The notes beneath the pieces are model-generated. The model saw only the letters and a program-made list of their open reading frames with translations, was not told where the DNA came from and searched no databases. From Caulobacter sp. CCUG 60055 (GTDB taxonomy: Bacteria > Pseudomonadota > Alphaproteobacteria > Caulobacterales > Caulobacteraceae), in the NCBI RefSeq assembly GCF_022750545.1, contig NZ_PUIC01000008.1, forward strand, positions 1 to 64,000: a stretch of 64,000 nucleotides of DNA, in the 5' to 3' direction. The position numbers and the translations under genes are program-made. Positions 31,080-40,636 of this stretch are shown piece by piece (the stretch's first letter is position 1; each line of letters starts with the position of its first letter).

Positions 31080-32381
31080 TCAGCCCCGTCCGACGCCTGA
31101 ATATTTGAACCCGCGCGCGCGCATGTCGTCGGGTTTGTAGACGTTGCGCAGGTCGACGACGATCGGCTGCTTCATCAGCATCTTCACGCGGTCGAGGTCG
31201 AGCGCGCGGAACTGGTCCCATTCGGTGATCAGCACCAGCACGTCGGCGCTTTCGGCGGCCTCGTAAGGCCCGGTCTTGAAGTCGACGTCCCGGAACAGCT
31301 GGCGCGCCTCGTGCCCTTCCGGGTCGAAGGCCTGGATCTTCGCGCCCATGGCCTGCAGGGCCGGGATGATGTCCAGGCTGGGGGCGTCGCGCATGTCGTC
31401 GGTGTTGGGCTTGAAGGTCAGGCCCAGCACGCCGACGGTCTTGCCGCGCAGGTCGCCGTCGAGAGCGTCGGCGACGCGGCCGGCCATGGCCTTCTTGCGG
31501 GCGTCGTTGACCTTGACGGTGGTCTCGATCAGCCGCACCGGCGCGCCGGCGTCGTCGGCGGTGCGCACCAGGGCCAGGGTGTCCTTGGGGAAGCACGAGC
31601 CGCCGTAGCCGGGGCCGGCGTGCAGGAACTTGGAGCCGATGCGGTTGTCCAGGCCGATGCCCTTGGCCACCTGCTGCACGTCGGCGCCGACCGCCTCGCA
31701 CAGGTCGGCCATCTCGTTGATGAAGGTGATCTTCATCGCCAGGAAGGCGTTCGACGCGTACTTGATCAGCTCCGAGGTGCGCCGGCTGGTGAACACGATC
31801 GGGGTCTCGTTGAGGTTCAGCGGCCGATAGAGCTCGCGCATCACCTCGCGGGCGCGCTCGTCGTCGGCGCCGACGACCACGCGGTCGGGCCGCTTGAAGT
31901 CCTCGATCGCCGCGCCCTCGCGCAGGAACTCGGGGTTGGACACCACGGCGAAGTCGGCGTCGGGCCGCTTCTTGCGGATGATGGCCTCGATCTCGTCGCC
32001 GGTCCCGACCGGCACGGTCGATTTGGTGACCACCACGGTGAAGCCGTCCATCAGGGCGGCGATCTCTTCGGCGGCGGCGTAGACGTAGGACAGGTCGGCG
32101 TGGCCGTCGCCGCGCCGCGAGGGCGTGCCCACGGCGATGAACACCGCGTCGGCGCCGCGCACGGCCTCGGCGGCGTCGACGTCGAAGTGCAGGCGGCCCT
32201 CGCGGGCGTTGTCGGCCACCAGCTTGTCCAGCCCCGGCTCGAAGATCGGGATCACCCCGTCCTTCAGCCGCTCGATCTTGCCGGCGTCCTTGTCGATGCA
32301 GGTCACCGTGTGGCCGAAATCGGCGAAGCAGGCTCCCGACACCAGGCCGACATACCCGGTTCCGATCATCGCGACGCGCAT
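31080..32381 (-). CDS. ugd: UDP-glucose 6-dehydrogenase
   Basis: Oxidises UDP-glucose to UDP-glucuronate. The 433-residue protein has the NAD-binding start MRVAMIGTGYVGLVSGACFADFGH, the TKSTVPVGTGDEIEAII loop, the catalytic-Cys motif GPGYGGSCFPKDTLALV, and the C-terminal domain (GLTFKPNTDDMRDAPSLDIIPAL). The length is standard. It is adjacent to the phosphohexomutase gene (12 bp), and both feed exopolysaccharide or LPS sugar synthesis together with galU. Confidence 0.97.
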   Translation of the reverse strand: MRVAMIGTGYVGLVSGACFADFGHTVTCIDKDAGKIERLKDGVIPIFEPGLDKLVADNAREGRLHFDVDAAEAVRGADAVFIAVGTPSRRGDGHADLSYVYAAAEEIAALMDGFTVVVTKSTVPVGTGDEIEAIIRKKRPDADFAVVSNPEFLREGAAIEDFKRPDRVVVGADDERAREVMRELYRPLNLNETPIVFTSRRTSELIKYASNAFLAMKITFINEMADLCEAVGADVQQVAKGIGLDNRIGSKFLHAGPGYGGSCFPKDTLALVRTADDAGAPVRLIETTVKVNDARKKAMAGRVADALDGDLRGKTVGVLGLTFKPNTDDMRDAPSLDIIPALQAMGAKIQAFDPEGHEARQLFRDVDFKTGPYEAAESADVLVLITEWDQFRALDLDRVKMLMKQPIVVDLRNVYKPDDMRARGFKYSGVGRG

Positions 32382-32393
32382 GGGGTAGAGTCC

Positions 32394-33896
32394 TTAGATT
32401 TCTTGGTTGTAGGCGCCGACGTCGGGACGCTTGGCCAGGCGGGGCTTGACGTCTTGGCGGAACAGAGCGCGCATATCGTCCTCGGAGCGCGTGCTTTCAA
32501 CCACCACCACGATCTCGGGCTTGTTGGACGAGGCGCGCACCAACACCCACGAGCCGTCCTCCAGCGCCACGCGCACGCCGTTGACGGTGATCACGTCCCT
32601 GATCGCGCGGCCCAGGATGGTCCCGCCCGAGGCGGCCAGGGCCTGGTATTCCTTCACCACGCCGTCGACGACCTGATACTTCACCTCGTCGGCGCAATGC
32701 GGCGACATGGTCAGCGAGGTGTAGGCGACCGGCAGGGCCTTCTTGAGGTCCGACAGCTTCTTGTCCGGGTTGCGGTCGAGCATGGCCAGCACCGCCGCCG
32801 CCGCCGTCAGGCCGCAGTCGTAGCCGCGGCCGAGCGGCTCGTTGAGGAAGAAGTGGCCGGACTTCTCGAAGCCGGCCAGGGCGCCGATCTCGGCGCTCTT
32901 GCGCTTGATGTAGCTGTGGCCGGTCTTCCAGTAGACGGTGGTGCAGCCGTTGGCCTCGAGCACCGGGTCGGTGGCGTAGAGGCCGGTCGACTTGACGTCG
33001 ACGACGAAGGTCGCCCCCGGATGGTGCGGGGCCAGGTCGCGCGCCAGCATCAGGCCGATCTTGTCGGCGAAGATCTCCTCGCCCTCGTCGTCGACCACGC
33101 CGCAGCGGTCGCCGTCGCCGTCGAAACCGAAGGCCAGGTCGGCCTCGAAGATCTTCACCTGCTCGGCCATGGCCTTGAGCATGACGTGGTCTTCGGGGTT
33201 CGGATTGTATTTGGGGAAGGTCCAGTCGAGCTCGCAGTCCATCTCGACCACCACCGCCACGCCCATGTCGCGCAGGGCCTGGGGCGCGAAGGCCCCGGCG
33301 GTGCCGTTGCCGCAGGCGCAGACCACCTTCAGCGGCCGGCGCACCTGGACCCGCTTGACGACGTCGGCGACATACCGCTCGCGCACGCCGTCGACGCGGG
33401 TCAGCTTGCCGCCCGGCCGCTCCTTGAAGGCACCGGTCAGCACGATGTCCCTGAGCCGGCCCATCTCGTCGGGGCCGAAGGTGAGGGGGCGCTGGGCGCC
33501 CATCTTCACGCCGGTCCAGCCGTTCTCGTTATGGCTGGCGGTGACCATGGCCACGCACGGGGCGTCGAGGTCGAACTGGGCGAAATAGGCGACCGGCGAC
33601 AGGGCGAGGCCGATGTCGAGCACCTCGCAGCCGGCGGCCAGCAGGCCGAGCGTCAGGGCCTGCTTGATCGACAGCGAATAGGAGCGGAAGTCGTGGCCGA
33701 CCACGATCTTGGACTGGCCGAGCTCGTGGATGTAGGTCCCCAGGCCCAGGCCGAGGGCCTGCACGCCCAAAAGGTTGATCTCCGGGCCGAACAGCCAGCG
33801 CGCGTCGTATTCGCGAAAGCCCGTCGCCTTGACCAGCGGTTCGTTCTCATAGGCCAGGGTGTTGGGGGCGAGGTCGGCGCGAGGCGTTGAAAACAT
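32394..33896 (-). CDS. phosphomannomutase/phosphoglucomutase
   Basis: A 500-residue alpha-D-phosphohexomutase of the AlgC/ManB-like group: FREYDARWLFGPEINLLGVQALG at the N-terminus, phosphoserine loop VTASHNENGWTGVKMG, metal loop FGFDGDGDRCGVVDDEGEEI, specificity loop GFEKSGHFFLNEPLGRGYDCG and RASSNKPEIVVVVES. It interconverts hexose-1- and 6-phosphates for nucleotide-sugar synthesis. Which sugar it prefers cannot be told. It is the upstream partner of ugd. Confidence 0.93.
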   Translation of the reverse strand: MFSTPRADLAPNTLAYENEPLVKATGFREYDARWLFGPEINLLGVQALGLGLGTYIHELGQSKIVVGHDFRSYSLSIKQALTLGLLAAGCEVLDIGLALSPVAYFAQFDLDAPCVAMVTASHNENGWTGVKMGAQRPLTFGPDEMGRLRDIVLTGAFKERPGGKLTRVDGVRERYVADVVKRVQVRRPLKVVCACGNGTAGAFAPQALRDMGVAVVVEMDCELDWTFPKYNPNPEDHVMLKAMAEQVKIFEADLAFGFDGDGDRCGVVDDEGEEIFADKIGLMLARDLAPHHPGATFVVDVKSTGLYATDPVLEANGCTTVYWKTGHSYIKRKSAEIGALAGFEKSGHFFLNEPLGRGYDCGLTAAAAVLAMLDRNPDKKLSDLKKALPVAYTSLTMSPHCADEVKYQVVDGVVKEYQALAASGGTILGRAIRDVITVNGVRVALEDGSWVLVRASSNKPEIVVVVESTRSEDDMRALFRQDVKPRLAKRPDVGAYNQEI

Positions 33897-34001
33897 CTGA
33901 GTCTCGTCGTGTACGGATCTTGCTCTTAGACGGCGGCTAGGCGGCGCGCCATCGACGGTTTTATGACGCTCGTCATGCGCGCGTTCGGGCGGCGGCGCAC
34001 C

Positions 34002-34955
34002 TCAAATGACGCCGGCCCGCAGCAGGTCATGGACGTGCAGGATGCCGACCGGCCGGCCCTGGTCGACGACGAACAGCACCGTGATGCGGCCTTCCATCAT
34101 CTTCAGCGCCTCGGCGGCCAGGGTGTCGGGGGAGACGGTGCGCGGGTCGCGGGTCATGACGTCGCCGGCGACGTGATCCATCAGGCCGTCGATGTGCCGG
34201 CGCAGGTCGCCGTCGGTGATCAGGCCGACCAGCACGCCGGCCTCGTCCACCACGCCCACGCAGCCGAACCGTTTCTCGGTCATCACCAGCAGGGCGTCGC
34301 GCATCGGGGTCCGCGGCGAGACCAGGGGCAGCTCGCCGCCGCCGTGGGCCAGGCCGCCGGCGGTGCGCAGCATCGCCCCCAGCTTGCCGCCAGGGTGGAA
34401 GACGTGGAAATCGCGGGGCGTGAAGCCGCGCCGTTCGACCAGGGCCACGGCCAGGGCGTCGCCCAGGGCGATCTGCAGCGTGGTCGAGGTGGTCGGGGCG
34501 TTGATCTCGGCGGTCGCCTCCGGCGCGTCGGGCAGCAGCAGCAGCACGTCCGCCGCCTTGGCCAGGGTCGAGGCCGCCGCCGCCGTCATGGCGATCAGCG
34601 GGATCGAGAAACGCTTGGCGTAGCCCAGGATGTCCGACAGCTCCTTGGTCTCGCCCGACTTGGACAAGGCCAGGATCACGTCGTCGGGGCCGATCATGCC
34701 GAGGTCGCCATGGCTGGCCTCGGTGGCGTGGACGAACATGGCCGGGGCCCCGGTGGAGGCCAGGGTGGCGGCGATCTTGCGCCCGACGTGGCCCGACTTG
34801 CCGATGCCGGTGCAGACGATTCGTCCGCGCGCGGCGAACAGGGTCTCGACGGCCGAGACGAAGGCGTCGCCCAGCCCGTCGGCCAGCAGGGTCAGCGCCT
34901 CGGCCTCGGCGGCCAGGACTCGGCGGCCGACGGCCAGGACGTCGAAGCCGCTCAC
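34002..34955 (-). CDS. kdsD: KpsF/GutQ-type arabinose-5-phosphate isomerase
   Basis: Makes D-arabinose-5-phosphate, the Kdo precursor. The 317-residue protein has an N-terminal SIS domain ([56 protein letters not shown]) and two C-terminal CBS domains. GTG 34955 is the start: it overlaps the TGA of the upstream gene in GTGA, implying translational coupling. It links to waaA/lpxK in the same window through the Kdo-lipid A pathway. Confidence 0.92.
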   Translation of the reverse strand: MSGFDVLAVGRRVLAAEAEALTLLADGLGDAFVSAVETLFAARGRIVCTGIGKSGHVGRKIAATLASTGAPAMFVHATEASHGDLGMIGPDDVILALSKSGETKELSDILGYAKRFSIPLIAMTAAAASTLAKAADVLLLLPDAPEATAEINAPTTSTTLQIALGDALAVALVERRGFTPRDFHVFHPGGKLGAMLRTAGGLAHGGGELPLVSPRTPMRDALLVMTEKRFGCVGVVDEAGVLVGLITDGDLRRHIDGLMDHVAGDVMTRDPRTVSPDTLAAEALKMMEGRITVLFVVDQGRPVGILHVHDLLRAGVI

Positions 34956-35266
34956 GGCAGCTGCGCGGTGGGGTCGATCACCGGGCCCTTCTGCTTGGGC
35001 GGCTTGGCGGCCGGGGACTTGCCCGGGGCCGGCTGCGAGGAGCCGGTCTCGGCGGCGGCGGCGGCTTCCTTGTCGCGCTGCTGCTGCGCCACGGCGGCGG
35101 CCGTCTCGCGCTGCATGGCCGCCCGCATCTCGGGCGTGCGCTGCACGGGCATGTGGCCGAACGGGCGGGGCGAGCGGTCGCCCAGCCCCTGGGGCCAGAT
35201 CGCCGCCAGGGCGATCATCGCCGCGGCGGTCAGGGCGAAAAGCGGCAGAAGGATGCGGTCGGGCAT
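34952..35266 (-). CDS. small membrane-anchored protein upstream of kdsD
   Basis: A 104-residue protein with one N-terminal hydrophobic helix ([26 protein letters not shown]) and a charged, Ala/Gln/Pro-rich tail ([33 protein letters not shown]...). It probably anchors in the inner membrane with the tail outside. The start is ATG 35266 (MPDRILLP) or 35275 (MRPMPDR). No family is recognised. Its stop overlaps the start of kdsD, so the two are translated together. Confidence 0.7.
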   Translation of the reverse strand: MPDRILLPLFALTAAAMIALAAIWPQGLGDRSPRPFGHMPVQRTPEMRAAMQRETAAAVAQQQRDKEAAAAAETGSSQPAPGKSPAAKPPKQKGPVIDPTAQLP

Positions 35267-35364
35267 GGGCCGCATATAGCACGCCTCGCGCCGGCCTCCA
35301 GCTTGACGCGCCGGTCCGTGCGCTCTACCGCCCCTCCGTCGACCCTCTGCCGGAAGCGCGCCCA

Positions 35365-36075
35365 ATGCCCACCCTCGTTCTCCTCCGTCACGGCCAGAGC
35401 CGCTGGAACCTCGAAAACCGGTTCACGGGCTGGGTGGACGTCGACCTGACGGCGGAAGGCGAGGCCCAGGCCCAGCGCTCCGGCGAGCTGCTCAAGGCGG
35501 CCGGCGTCGCCTTCGACCGCGCCTACACCTCGGTGCTGATCCGCGCCATCCGCACCGCCGACACGGCGCTGGCGGCCGCCGGCCAGCTGTGGATTCCGCT
35601 GACCAAGGACTGGCGGCTGAACGAGCGCCACTACGGCGGGCTGACCGGGCTGGACAAGGCCGAGACCGCCGCCAAGCACGGCGACGAACAGGTCAAGGTC
35701 TGGCGCCGGTCCTACGACATCCCGCCGCCGCCGCTGGCGGCCGGCGGCGAATACGACTTCGCCCGCGACCGCCGCTACGCCGGCGCGCCGATCCCGGACA
35801 CCGAGAGCCTGAAGACCACCCTGGAGCGGGTGCTGCCCTATTGGGAGGCCGAGATCGCGCCGAAGCTGGCCGCCGGCGAGACCGTGCTGGTCGCCGCCCA
35901 CGGCAATTCGCTGCGCGCCATCGTCAAGCACCTGTTCGGCGTGCCGGACGAGGCCATCGTCGACGTCGAGATCCCCACCGGCAACCCGCTGCTCGTCGAG
36001 CTGGACGCCGGCCTGAAGCCGGTCTCGGCCCGCTATCTGGACGAGGGCCGGGCCCAGGCCCTGCCCAGGATCTGA
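35365..36075 (+). CDS. gpmA: 2,3-bisphosphoglycerate-dependent phosphoglycerate mutase
   Basis: Glycolytic interconversion of 3- and 2-phosphoglycerate. The 236-residue protein starts [23 protein letters not shown] with the phospho-acceptor His9, has [25 protein letters not shown], the dPGM-specific [12 protein letters not shown], and the second active His in [15 protein letters not shown]. It is divergent from the kdsD unit. Past the stop is a GC hairpin (36081-36096) without a T-run. Confidence 0.97.
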   Translation: MPTLVLLRHGQSRWNLENRFTGWVDVDLTAEGEAQAQRSGELLKAAGVAFDRAYTSVLIRAIRTADTALAAAGQLWIPLTKDWRLNERHYGGLTGLDKAETAAKHGDEQVKVWRRSYDIPPPPLAAGGEYDFARDRRYAGAPIPDTESLKTTLERVLPYWEAEIAPKLAAGETVLVAAHGNSLRAIVKHLFGVPDEAIVDVEIPTGNPLLVELDAGLKPVSARYLDEGRAQALPRI

Positions 36076-36190
36076 GGTCCGGGGGCGGGCGCCCCCGCGC
36101 ACAACCCCTTAGGGAATCCCCTTTCGATCCAGGCTCCCGCCCGGCGGCGGAACGAGCCCGTCGGCGTGTGTCGTCGCCGGCGCGCTGATC

Positions 36191-36291
36191 TGCGTACACT
36201 GATTTGAGTACGCATAACCTCCATGCGACATTAGTATTCGTCCACCCCCGATTCACCATTTTCCGGTATTGGATACAATCATCGTATCAAA
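36191..36291. promoter_or_regulatory. two inverted repeats in the pilus-locus upstream region
   Basis: The 283-bp gap before the pilus genes is AT-richer than its surroundings. It contains TGCGTAC (36191-36197) facing GTACGCA (36208-36214), a perfect 7-bp inverted repeat with a 10-bp spacer. It also contains GATAC (36272-36276) facing GTATC (36284-36288), which extends to a 7/8 match on each side. Both look like operator sites for dimeric regulators. Confidence 0.45.
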
Positions 36292-36358
36292 TTTTGAGTC
36301 GCGAACACCGCGACGACCCGAGGTTCTGTTCTTGATGAGTTGAATTCAGGGGAAAACG

Positions 36359-36883
36359 ATGCCGCATTCGTACTGGCTTAGGTTCGTATTGCGTCGGGCG
36401 CCGGTCGCCGGTTTGACCTCGTTGATCCTTGCGGCCGCCCCGTGCGCCGCCCTGGCCTCCACGGCCACCACCAATTTCTCGGTGACCGCCACGGTGCTGG
36501 CCGTCTGCAACGTGCAGGCGACCAACCTGGCCTTCGGCTCCTATTCGGCCACCAACGCCACGCCCGACGACGCCAGCAGCAGCGTCAGCGTCACGTGCAG
36601 CAACGGCCAGCCCTACGCCATCGCCCTGGACGCCGGCGCCGGCACGGGCGCCACGGTGGCGGCCCGCACCATGGCCTCGGGGGCGAACGCCCTGTCCTAT
36701 GCGCTCTATACGGGCTCGGCCCGCACCACCATCTGGGGCGACGGCTCGCTGTCGACCTCGACCGTGGCGGGCTCCGGCAGCGGCGCGCTGCAGGCCTACA
36801 CCGTCTACGGCCGCATACCGATCAATCAGTACGTGGCGGCCGGCAGCTACGCCGACACCGTGACCGTGACGATCACCTATTGA
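36359..36883 (+). CDS. spore coat U (SCPU) domain pilin, major subunit candidate
   Basis: A 174-residue exported protein with a signal peptide (hydrophobic GLTSLILAAAPCAALA) followed by one SCPU domain (about 36-174): FSVTATVLAVCNVQATNLAFGSY at the start and the C-terminal beta-strand motif YVAAGSYADTVTVTITY. SCPU proteins are the structural subunits of Csu-type (archaic) chaperone-usher pili. Two cysteines (in AVCNV and VTCSN) can form the domain disulfide. As the first gene of the locus with its own upstream region it is probably the major pilin. Confidence 0.88.
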   Translation: MPHSYWLRFVLRRAPVAGLTSLILAAAPCAALASTATTNFSVTATVLAVCNVQATNLAFGSYSATNATPDDASSSVSVTCSNGQPYAIALDAGAGTGATVAARTMASGANALSYALYTGSARTTIWGDGSLSTSTVAGSGSGALQAYTVYGRIPINQYVAAGSYADTVTVTITY

Positions 36884-36894
36884 AGGGGAGCGAC

Positions 36895-37653
36895 ATGCGC
36901 GCCGCCCCGTCGACCGGCCGCCATCCGCCCGCGCCGCCGGCGGCGCTCGCCCTCGCTCTCGCCGTCCTCGCGCTCGTCATGGCCCCGGCGGCCGGCGCGG
37001 CCTCGCTGGAGACGGCGCCGACCACCATCGAGCTCGCGCCCGGCAGCCGGGCCGGCGTTCTCTACGTCTCGAACCGGGGCGACCGGCCGCTGGCCTTCCA
37101 GGTCGAGGCCTTCGACTGGAGCCAGGACGGCGGCGGCGACCGTCTGACCCCCAGCATCAGCCTGGAGGTCAGCCCGCCGATCGCCGAGCTGGCCCCCGGC
37201 GGCACCCAGATCGTGCGCCTGCGCGCCTCGCCGCGCGCCGGCGGGGCGAGCGAACGCGCCTACCGGCTGGTGGTCAGCGAGCTGCCGCCGCCTGGCGGCG
37301 GGCAGGAGCAGCAGGTCCGCGTGCTGCTGCAGTTCAACATGCCGGTCTTCGAGCGGGCGCCTTCGGGCGGCCGGGCGGCCCTGGCCTGGGACGCGGTGCT
37401 GAACGGCGACCGGCTGGTCCTGACCGCCACCAATTCCGGCGCGCGCCGCAGCAAGTTCACCGACGCCCAACTGGTCGCCGCCGCCGCCGGCCGCCGCGCC
37501 GTGGCCGGCGGCCCCGTCTATGTGCTGGCCGGCGCCAGCCGGGTGTGGACCGCCCCGGCCGCCGGCCTCAAGCCAGGAGATTCCGTCGCCATCGAGAGCC
37601 GGGACGGCGACAGCGGCAAGCTCATCGCCGCGTCCGTGGTGATACGGCCCTAG
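36895..37653 (+). CDS. periplasmic pilus chaperone (CsuC-type)
   Basis: A 252-residue chaperone. It has a long hydrophobic signal (ALALALAVLALVMAPAAGA), a PapD-like N-terminal Ig domain (about 42-165: TTIELAPGSRAGVLYVSNRGDRPLAFQVEAFDW...SERAYRLVVSELP) and a C-terminal Ig domain ending KLIAASVVIRP. Such chaperones fold and cap pilins in the periplasm. ATG 36895 has AGGGGAG upstream and follows the pilin by 11 bp. The usher starts 6 bp downstream. Confidence 0.9.
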   Translation: MRAAPSTGRHPPAPPAALALALAVLALVMAPAAGAASLETAPTTIELAPGSRAGVLYVSNRGDRPLAFQVEAFDWSQDGGGDRLTPSISLEVSPPIAELAPGGTQIVRLRASPRAGGASERAYRLVVSELPPPGGGQEQQVRVLLQFNMPVFERAPSGGRAALAWDAVLNGDRLVLTATNSGARRSKFTDAQLVAAAAGRRAVAGGPVYVLAGASRVWTAPAAGLKPGDSVAIESRDGDSGKLIAASVVIRP

Positions 37654-37659
37654 GTCGAC

Positions 37660-40080
37660 ATGGGTGCGGGTTTGGCCAGTTTCGCCGCCGCCATCGCCGC
37701 CAGCGCCGCGTCCTCCACCCTCGGGCTCCGCCCGGAGATCCAGCCCGACGCCGCGTCGCTGGGACTGCGCGGCGCCATTCCCGCCGCCGCGTCGCCGGCC
37801 CCGCCGCCGGACGCCTTCCTCCAGCAGGCCTCGATAGCGCCGCGTCCGGCCAGGACGCCGCCGGGGCAGGACAGCCTGCTGGAGCTCTGGGTCAACGGCC
37901 GCACCGACCATGTCCTGGCCCGGGTCCGGGGCGCAGGTCCCGGGGCCCAGGTCGAACGGGCGGCCCTGACCGCCGCCGGCGTGGCGGTCGACCCGGCGGT
38001 CGTCGGCGACTTCGTGCCCCTGGCGGCGCTGGGCCCCGGGCGCGCCCAGGTGGTCGGCCCCAGCCAGCAACTGATGCTGACCACGCCGGCCGGCGGTCCG
38101 GTCCAGGTCTTCGACGCTCGCGGCGTGCAGGCCTGGAGCGGCGGCGCCTCGGGCGGCGGCTTCATCGGCCGCTACGACATCTCGGCCCTGACCGGCCCGG
38201 GCTCGGCCGCCGGCGGGAGCTGGTCGGTGGGCGGCTCGCTGTCGGCGACGCTGTTCGCGCCGTGGGGCGTGGTGACCTCGACGGCGCTCGCCCGGGCCTC
38301 GCCGGCCGTCGACAGCTTCGTGCGGCTGGACACCGCCTACCAGTACGACGACCCGGCCCGGCTGCAACGGTGGGTGATCGGCGACGCGCTGTCCTCGGAC
38401 CTGCGCTGGTCGCGCGCCGTCCGCTTCGCCGGTCTGCAATTCGCCAAGGACTTCTCGCTGCGGCCCGAGATGTCGACCCTGCCGCTTCCCGATTTCATGG
38501 GCAGCGTCGCCGCCCCGTCCACCGTCGACGTCTTCGTCGATTCCGCGCGGGTCTACAGCGCCGACGTCTCGCCTGGCCCCTTCGCCATCCGCAACATTCC
38601 GGTGGTGACCGGCCGCGGCGACGCGGTGGTGGTGGTGCGCGACGCCCTCGGCCGGGACGTGACCACCACCTTGCCGCTCTATGTCAGCGCCGACCTGCTG
38701 GCCAAGGGGCTGAGCAGCTACGCCGTCGAGGTCGGCGTCCTGCGCCGCAGCTACGGCCTGCGCAGTTTCGACTACGGGACCGGGATGACGGCGGGCACCT
38801 TCCGCTATGGCGCGACCGGCTGGCTGACCCTCGAGGGCCACGCCGAGGCCACCAAGGACGCCCAGGTGGTGGGCGGGGGCGGCGCGGTCGCCTTGGGGAC
38901 GCTGGGCTCCGCGACGGCGGCCCTGGCCGGCAGCCACAGCCGCTTCGGGGACGGGGCGCTCTACGCCGTCTCGGCCCAGCTCCAGGGACGGCGGCTCGGG
39001 CTGTTCGGCTCCTATTCGGGCTCCAGCGGCGCCTATGCGGACATCGCCGCGGCCGAGGGCGCGCCCTTGCCCAGGTCGCGTCTGCAGCTGGGGGCCAGCT
39101 ACGGCGATCCCGGCTTCGGCTCGATCGCCGCCTCCTGGATATCCCAGACCGGCGGGTCGGGGCGGATTTCGCTGACGACGGTGTCCTATACCCGCATGCT
39201 GTCCAACGGCTGGTACTTCGGGGCCTCGGCCTTCCACAGCGATCCGGGCGCCTGGTCGGGCCAGGTGTTCTTCCGGGTGCCCCTGGGCCAGGACCGCGCG
39301 GCGTCGGTGTGGGGCGACGCCCACGACGGACGCTTCGACCCCGGCGTCTCCTATACGCGCTCGGTGAACCCGGACGGCGGTTTCGGCTATCTGGTCGCCG
39401 CCTCGGCCGACCGGACCCAGAGCTTCCAGGCCAACGCCACCTGGGTCGGCTCCAACGCCACCGTCGACGTGGGCGTGCTGTCCAACAGCGCCGGCCAGTG
39501 GGGACGGGCGCTGGTTTCTGGCGACATCGTCGACGTCGACGGCTCGGTGTTCGCCACACGGCCGTCGGACGGGCCGTTCGCCCTGGTGCGCACCGGCCAG
39601 CCAGGGGTGAAGATCTATCGCGAGAACCGCGAGGCGGCGACCACCAACGCCCGCGGGGAGGCCATGATCGCCGACCTGACCCCCTATGCGACCAACCGCA
39701 TCGGGGTCGACACGGCCAGCTTTCCGATCACCACCCGCCTCGACGACGAGGTCAAGGCCGTGGCGCCCCGCGCGCGCAGCGGCGTGGTGGTCGACTTCAC
39801 GCCCAAGGCCGGCCGTCCGGCCCTGCTGGCCCTGCGAAGGGCCAATGGCGCCGCCCCGCCCGCGGGCTCGCGCGTGCGCCTCGCCGACGGGCGCGAGCTG
39901 ATCCTGGGCCGGAACGGCGAGATCTTCCTTCAGGACCTGTCGCAGCCGGTGACTGGGACGGTGATTTTCGACGGCGGCGCCTGCCGCTTCTCGGCGCCGG
40001 CCGCGCCTGAGGCCGTCGGCGACCAGATTCCGCGCCTGGGGCCGGCGCGGTGCGAAGAGGCTCCCGCCCATGAGGGTTGA
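37660..40080 (+). CDS. outer-membrane usher (FimD/CsuD family)
   Basis: An 806-residue usher. The N-terminal domain contains SLLELWVNGRTDHVLARVRG. The large central beta-barrel (about 170-640) has RYDISALTGPG, LGRDVTTTLPLYVSADLLAKGLSSYAVEVGVLRRSYG and RSFDYGTGMTAGTFRYG. The plug and C-terminal domains follow (VYRENREAATTNARGEAMIADLTPY and GRNGEIFLQDL). It is the secretion pore of the pilus. The N-terminus ([18 protein letters not shown]) is only a weak signal peptide, so the true start could be at a non-ATG codon upstream. It overlaps the next gene by 11 bp. Confidence 0.9.
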   Translation: MGAGLASFAAAIAASAASSTLGLRPEIQPDAASLGLRGAIPAAASPAPPPDAFLQQASIAPRPARTPPGQDSLLELWVNGRTDHVLARVRGAGPGAQVERAALTAAGVAVDPAVVGDFVPLAALGPGRAQVVGPSQQLMLTTPAGGPVQVFDARGVQAWSGGASGGGFIGRYDISALTGPGSAAGGSWSVGGSLSATLFAPWGVVTSTALARASPAVDSFVRLDTAYQYDDPARLQRWVIGDALSSDLRWSRAVRFAGLQFAKDFSLRPEMSTLPLPDFMGSVAAPSTVDVFVDSARVYSADVSPGPFAIRNIPVVTGRGDAVVVVRDALGRDVTTTLPLYVSADLLAKGLSSYAVEVGVLRRSYGLRSFDYGTGMTAGTFRYGATGWLTLEGHAEATKDAQVVGGGGAVALGTLGSATAALAGSHSRFGDGALYAVSAQLQGRRLGLFGSYSGSSGAYADIAAAEGAPLPRSRLQLGASYGDPGFGSIAASWISQTGGSGRISLTTVSYTRMLSNGWYFGASAFHSDPGAWSGQVFFRVPLGQDRAASVWGDAHDGRFDPGVSYTRSVNPDGGFGYLVAASADRTQSFQANATWVGSNATVDVGVLSNSAGQWGRALVSGDIVDVDGSVFATRPSDGPFALVRTGQPGVKIYRENREAATTNARGEAMIADLTPYATNRIGVDTASFPITTRLDDEVKAVAPRARSGVVVDFTPKAGRPALLALRRANGAAPPAGSRVRLADGRELILGRNGEIFLQDLSQPVTGTVIFDGGACRFSAPAAPEAVGDQIPRLGPARCEEAPAHEG

Positions 40081-40558
40081 CCCGCGCCTCCTGGCCATGG
40101 CGCCGGCCCTGGTCCTGGCGGCCGCGCCGCGCCCGGCCCACGCCCTGCTGTGCGGCACGATCCTCGATCCGCTCAGCGTGTCGGCGACCACCCTGGCCTT
40201 CGGCTCGTACAACGCCAGTTCGCCCACGCCCAGGGACGCGACCGGTTCGGTGACCGTCAGCTGCGGGCTCGGCCTGGACCTGCTGCCGGCCTTCACGGTG
40301 TCGATCTCCGCCGGATCGGGCAGCTTCGCGACCCGCAAGATGGCCTTCGGAGCCTCCCGGCTGAACTACAACATCTATACCGACGGAGGCCGGACGACGA
40401 TCTGGGGCGACGGCACCGCCGGCACGGTGACCCAGTCTTACTCGACCGTGCTGGTCCTCGGCTCGATCACCTATACGGCTTACGGCCGCGTTCCGGTCGG
40501 CCAGTACGTCGCCAGCGGCGCCTACGCCGACACCCTGGTGGTCACGGTGACCTACTGA
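40070..40558 (+). CDS. second SCPU domain protein (minor or tip pilin)
   Basis: A 162-residue exported protein with a signal peptide (LLAMAPALVLAAAPRPAHA) and one SCPU domain (LLCGTILDPLSVSATTLAFGSYNASSPTPRD... GQYVASGAYADTLVVTVTY), clearly paralogous to the first gene of the locus. It starts inside the usher gene (11-bp overlap), so it is coupled to the usher. By position it resembles the tip subunit of Csu loci, which in those systems has two domains; here only one is present. Confidence 0.87.
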   Translation: MRVDPRLLAMAPALVLAAAPRPAHALLCGTILDPLSVSATTLAFGSYNASSPTPRDATGSVTVSCGLGLDLLPAFTVSISAGSGSFATRKMAFGASRLNYNIYTDGGRTTIWGDGTAGTVTQSYSTVLVLGSITYTAYGRVPVGQYVASGAYADTLVVTVTY

Positions 40559-40636
40559 ACGGTCGCCGCCGGCCGCGCTGGAGGCTATACCGCCCCTGGC
40601 GCCGGGCTGGGCGGCGTCGAGCGAGCGGGCTGGGTC

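Noticed and set aside
36081-36096. GC hairpin after gpmA as a terminator
   Set aside because: The stem is good but there is no T-run, so it does not qualify as rho-independent.
36877-40338. Open frame of 1,153 codons on the minus strand opposite the usher
   Set aside because: The sequence is low-complexity Gly/Arg/Ala-rich and lies antisense to the usher with clear usher motifs. High GC keeps this frame open.
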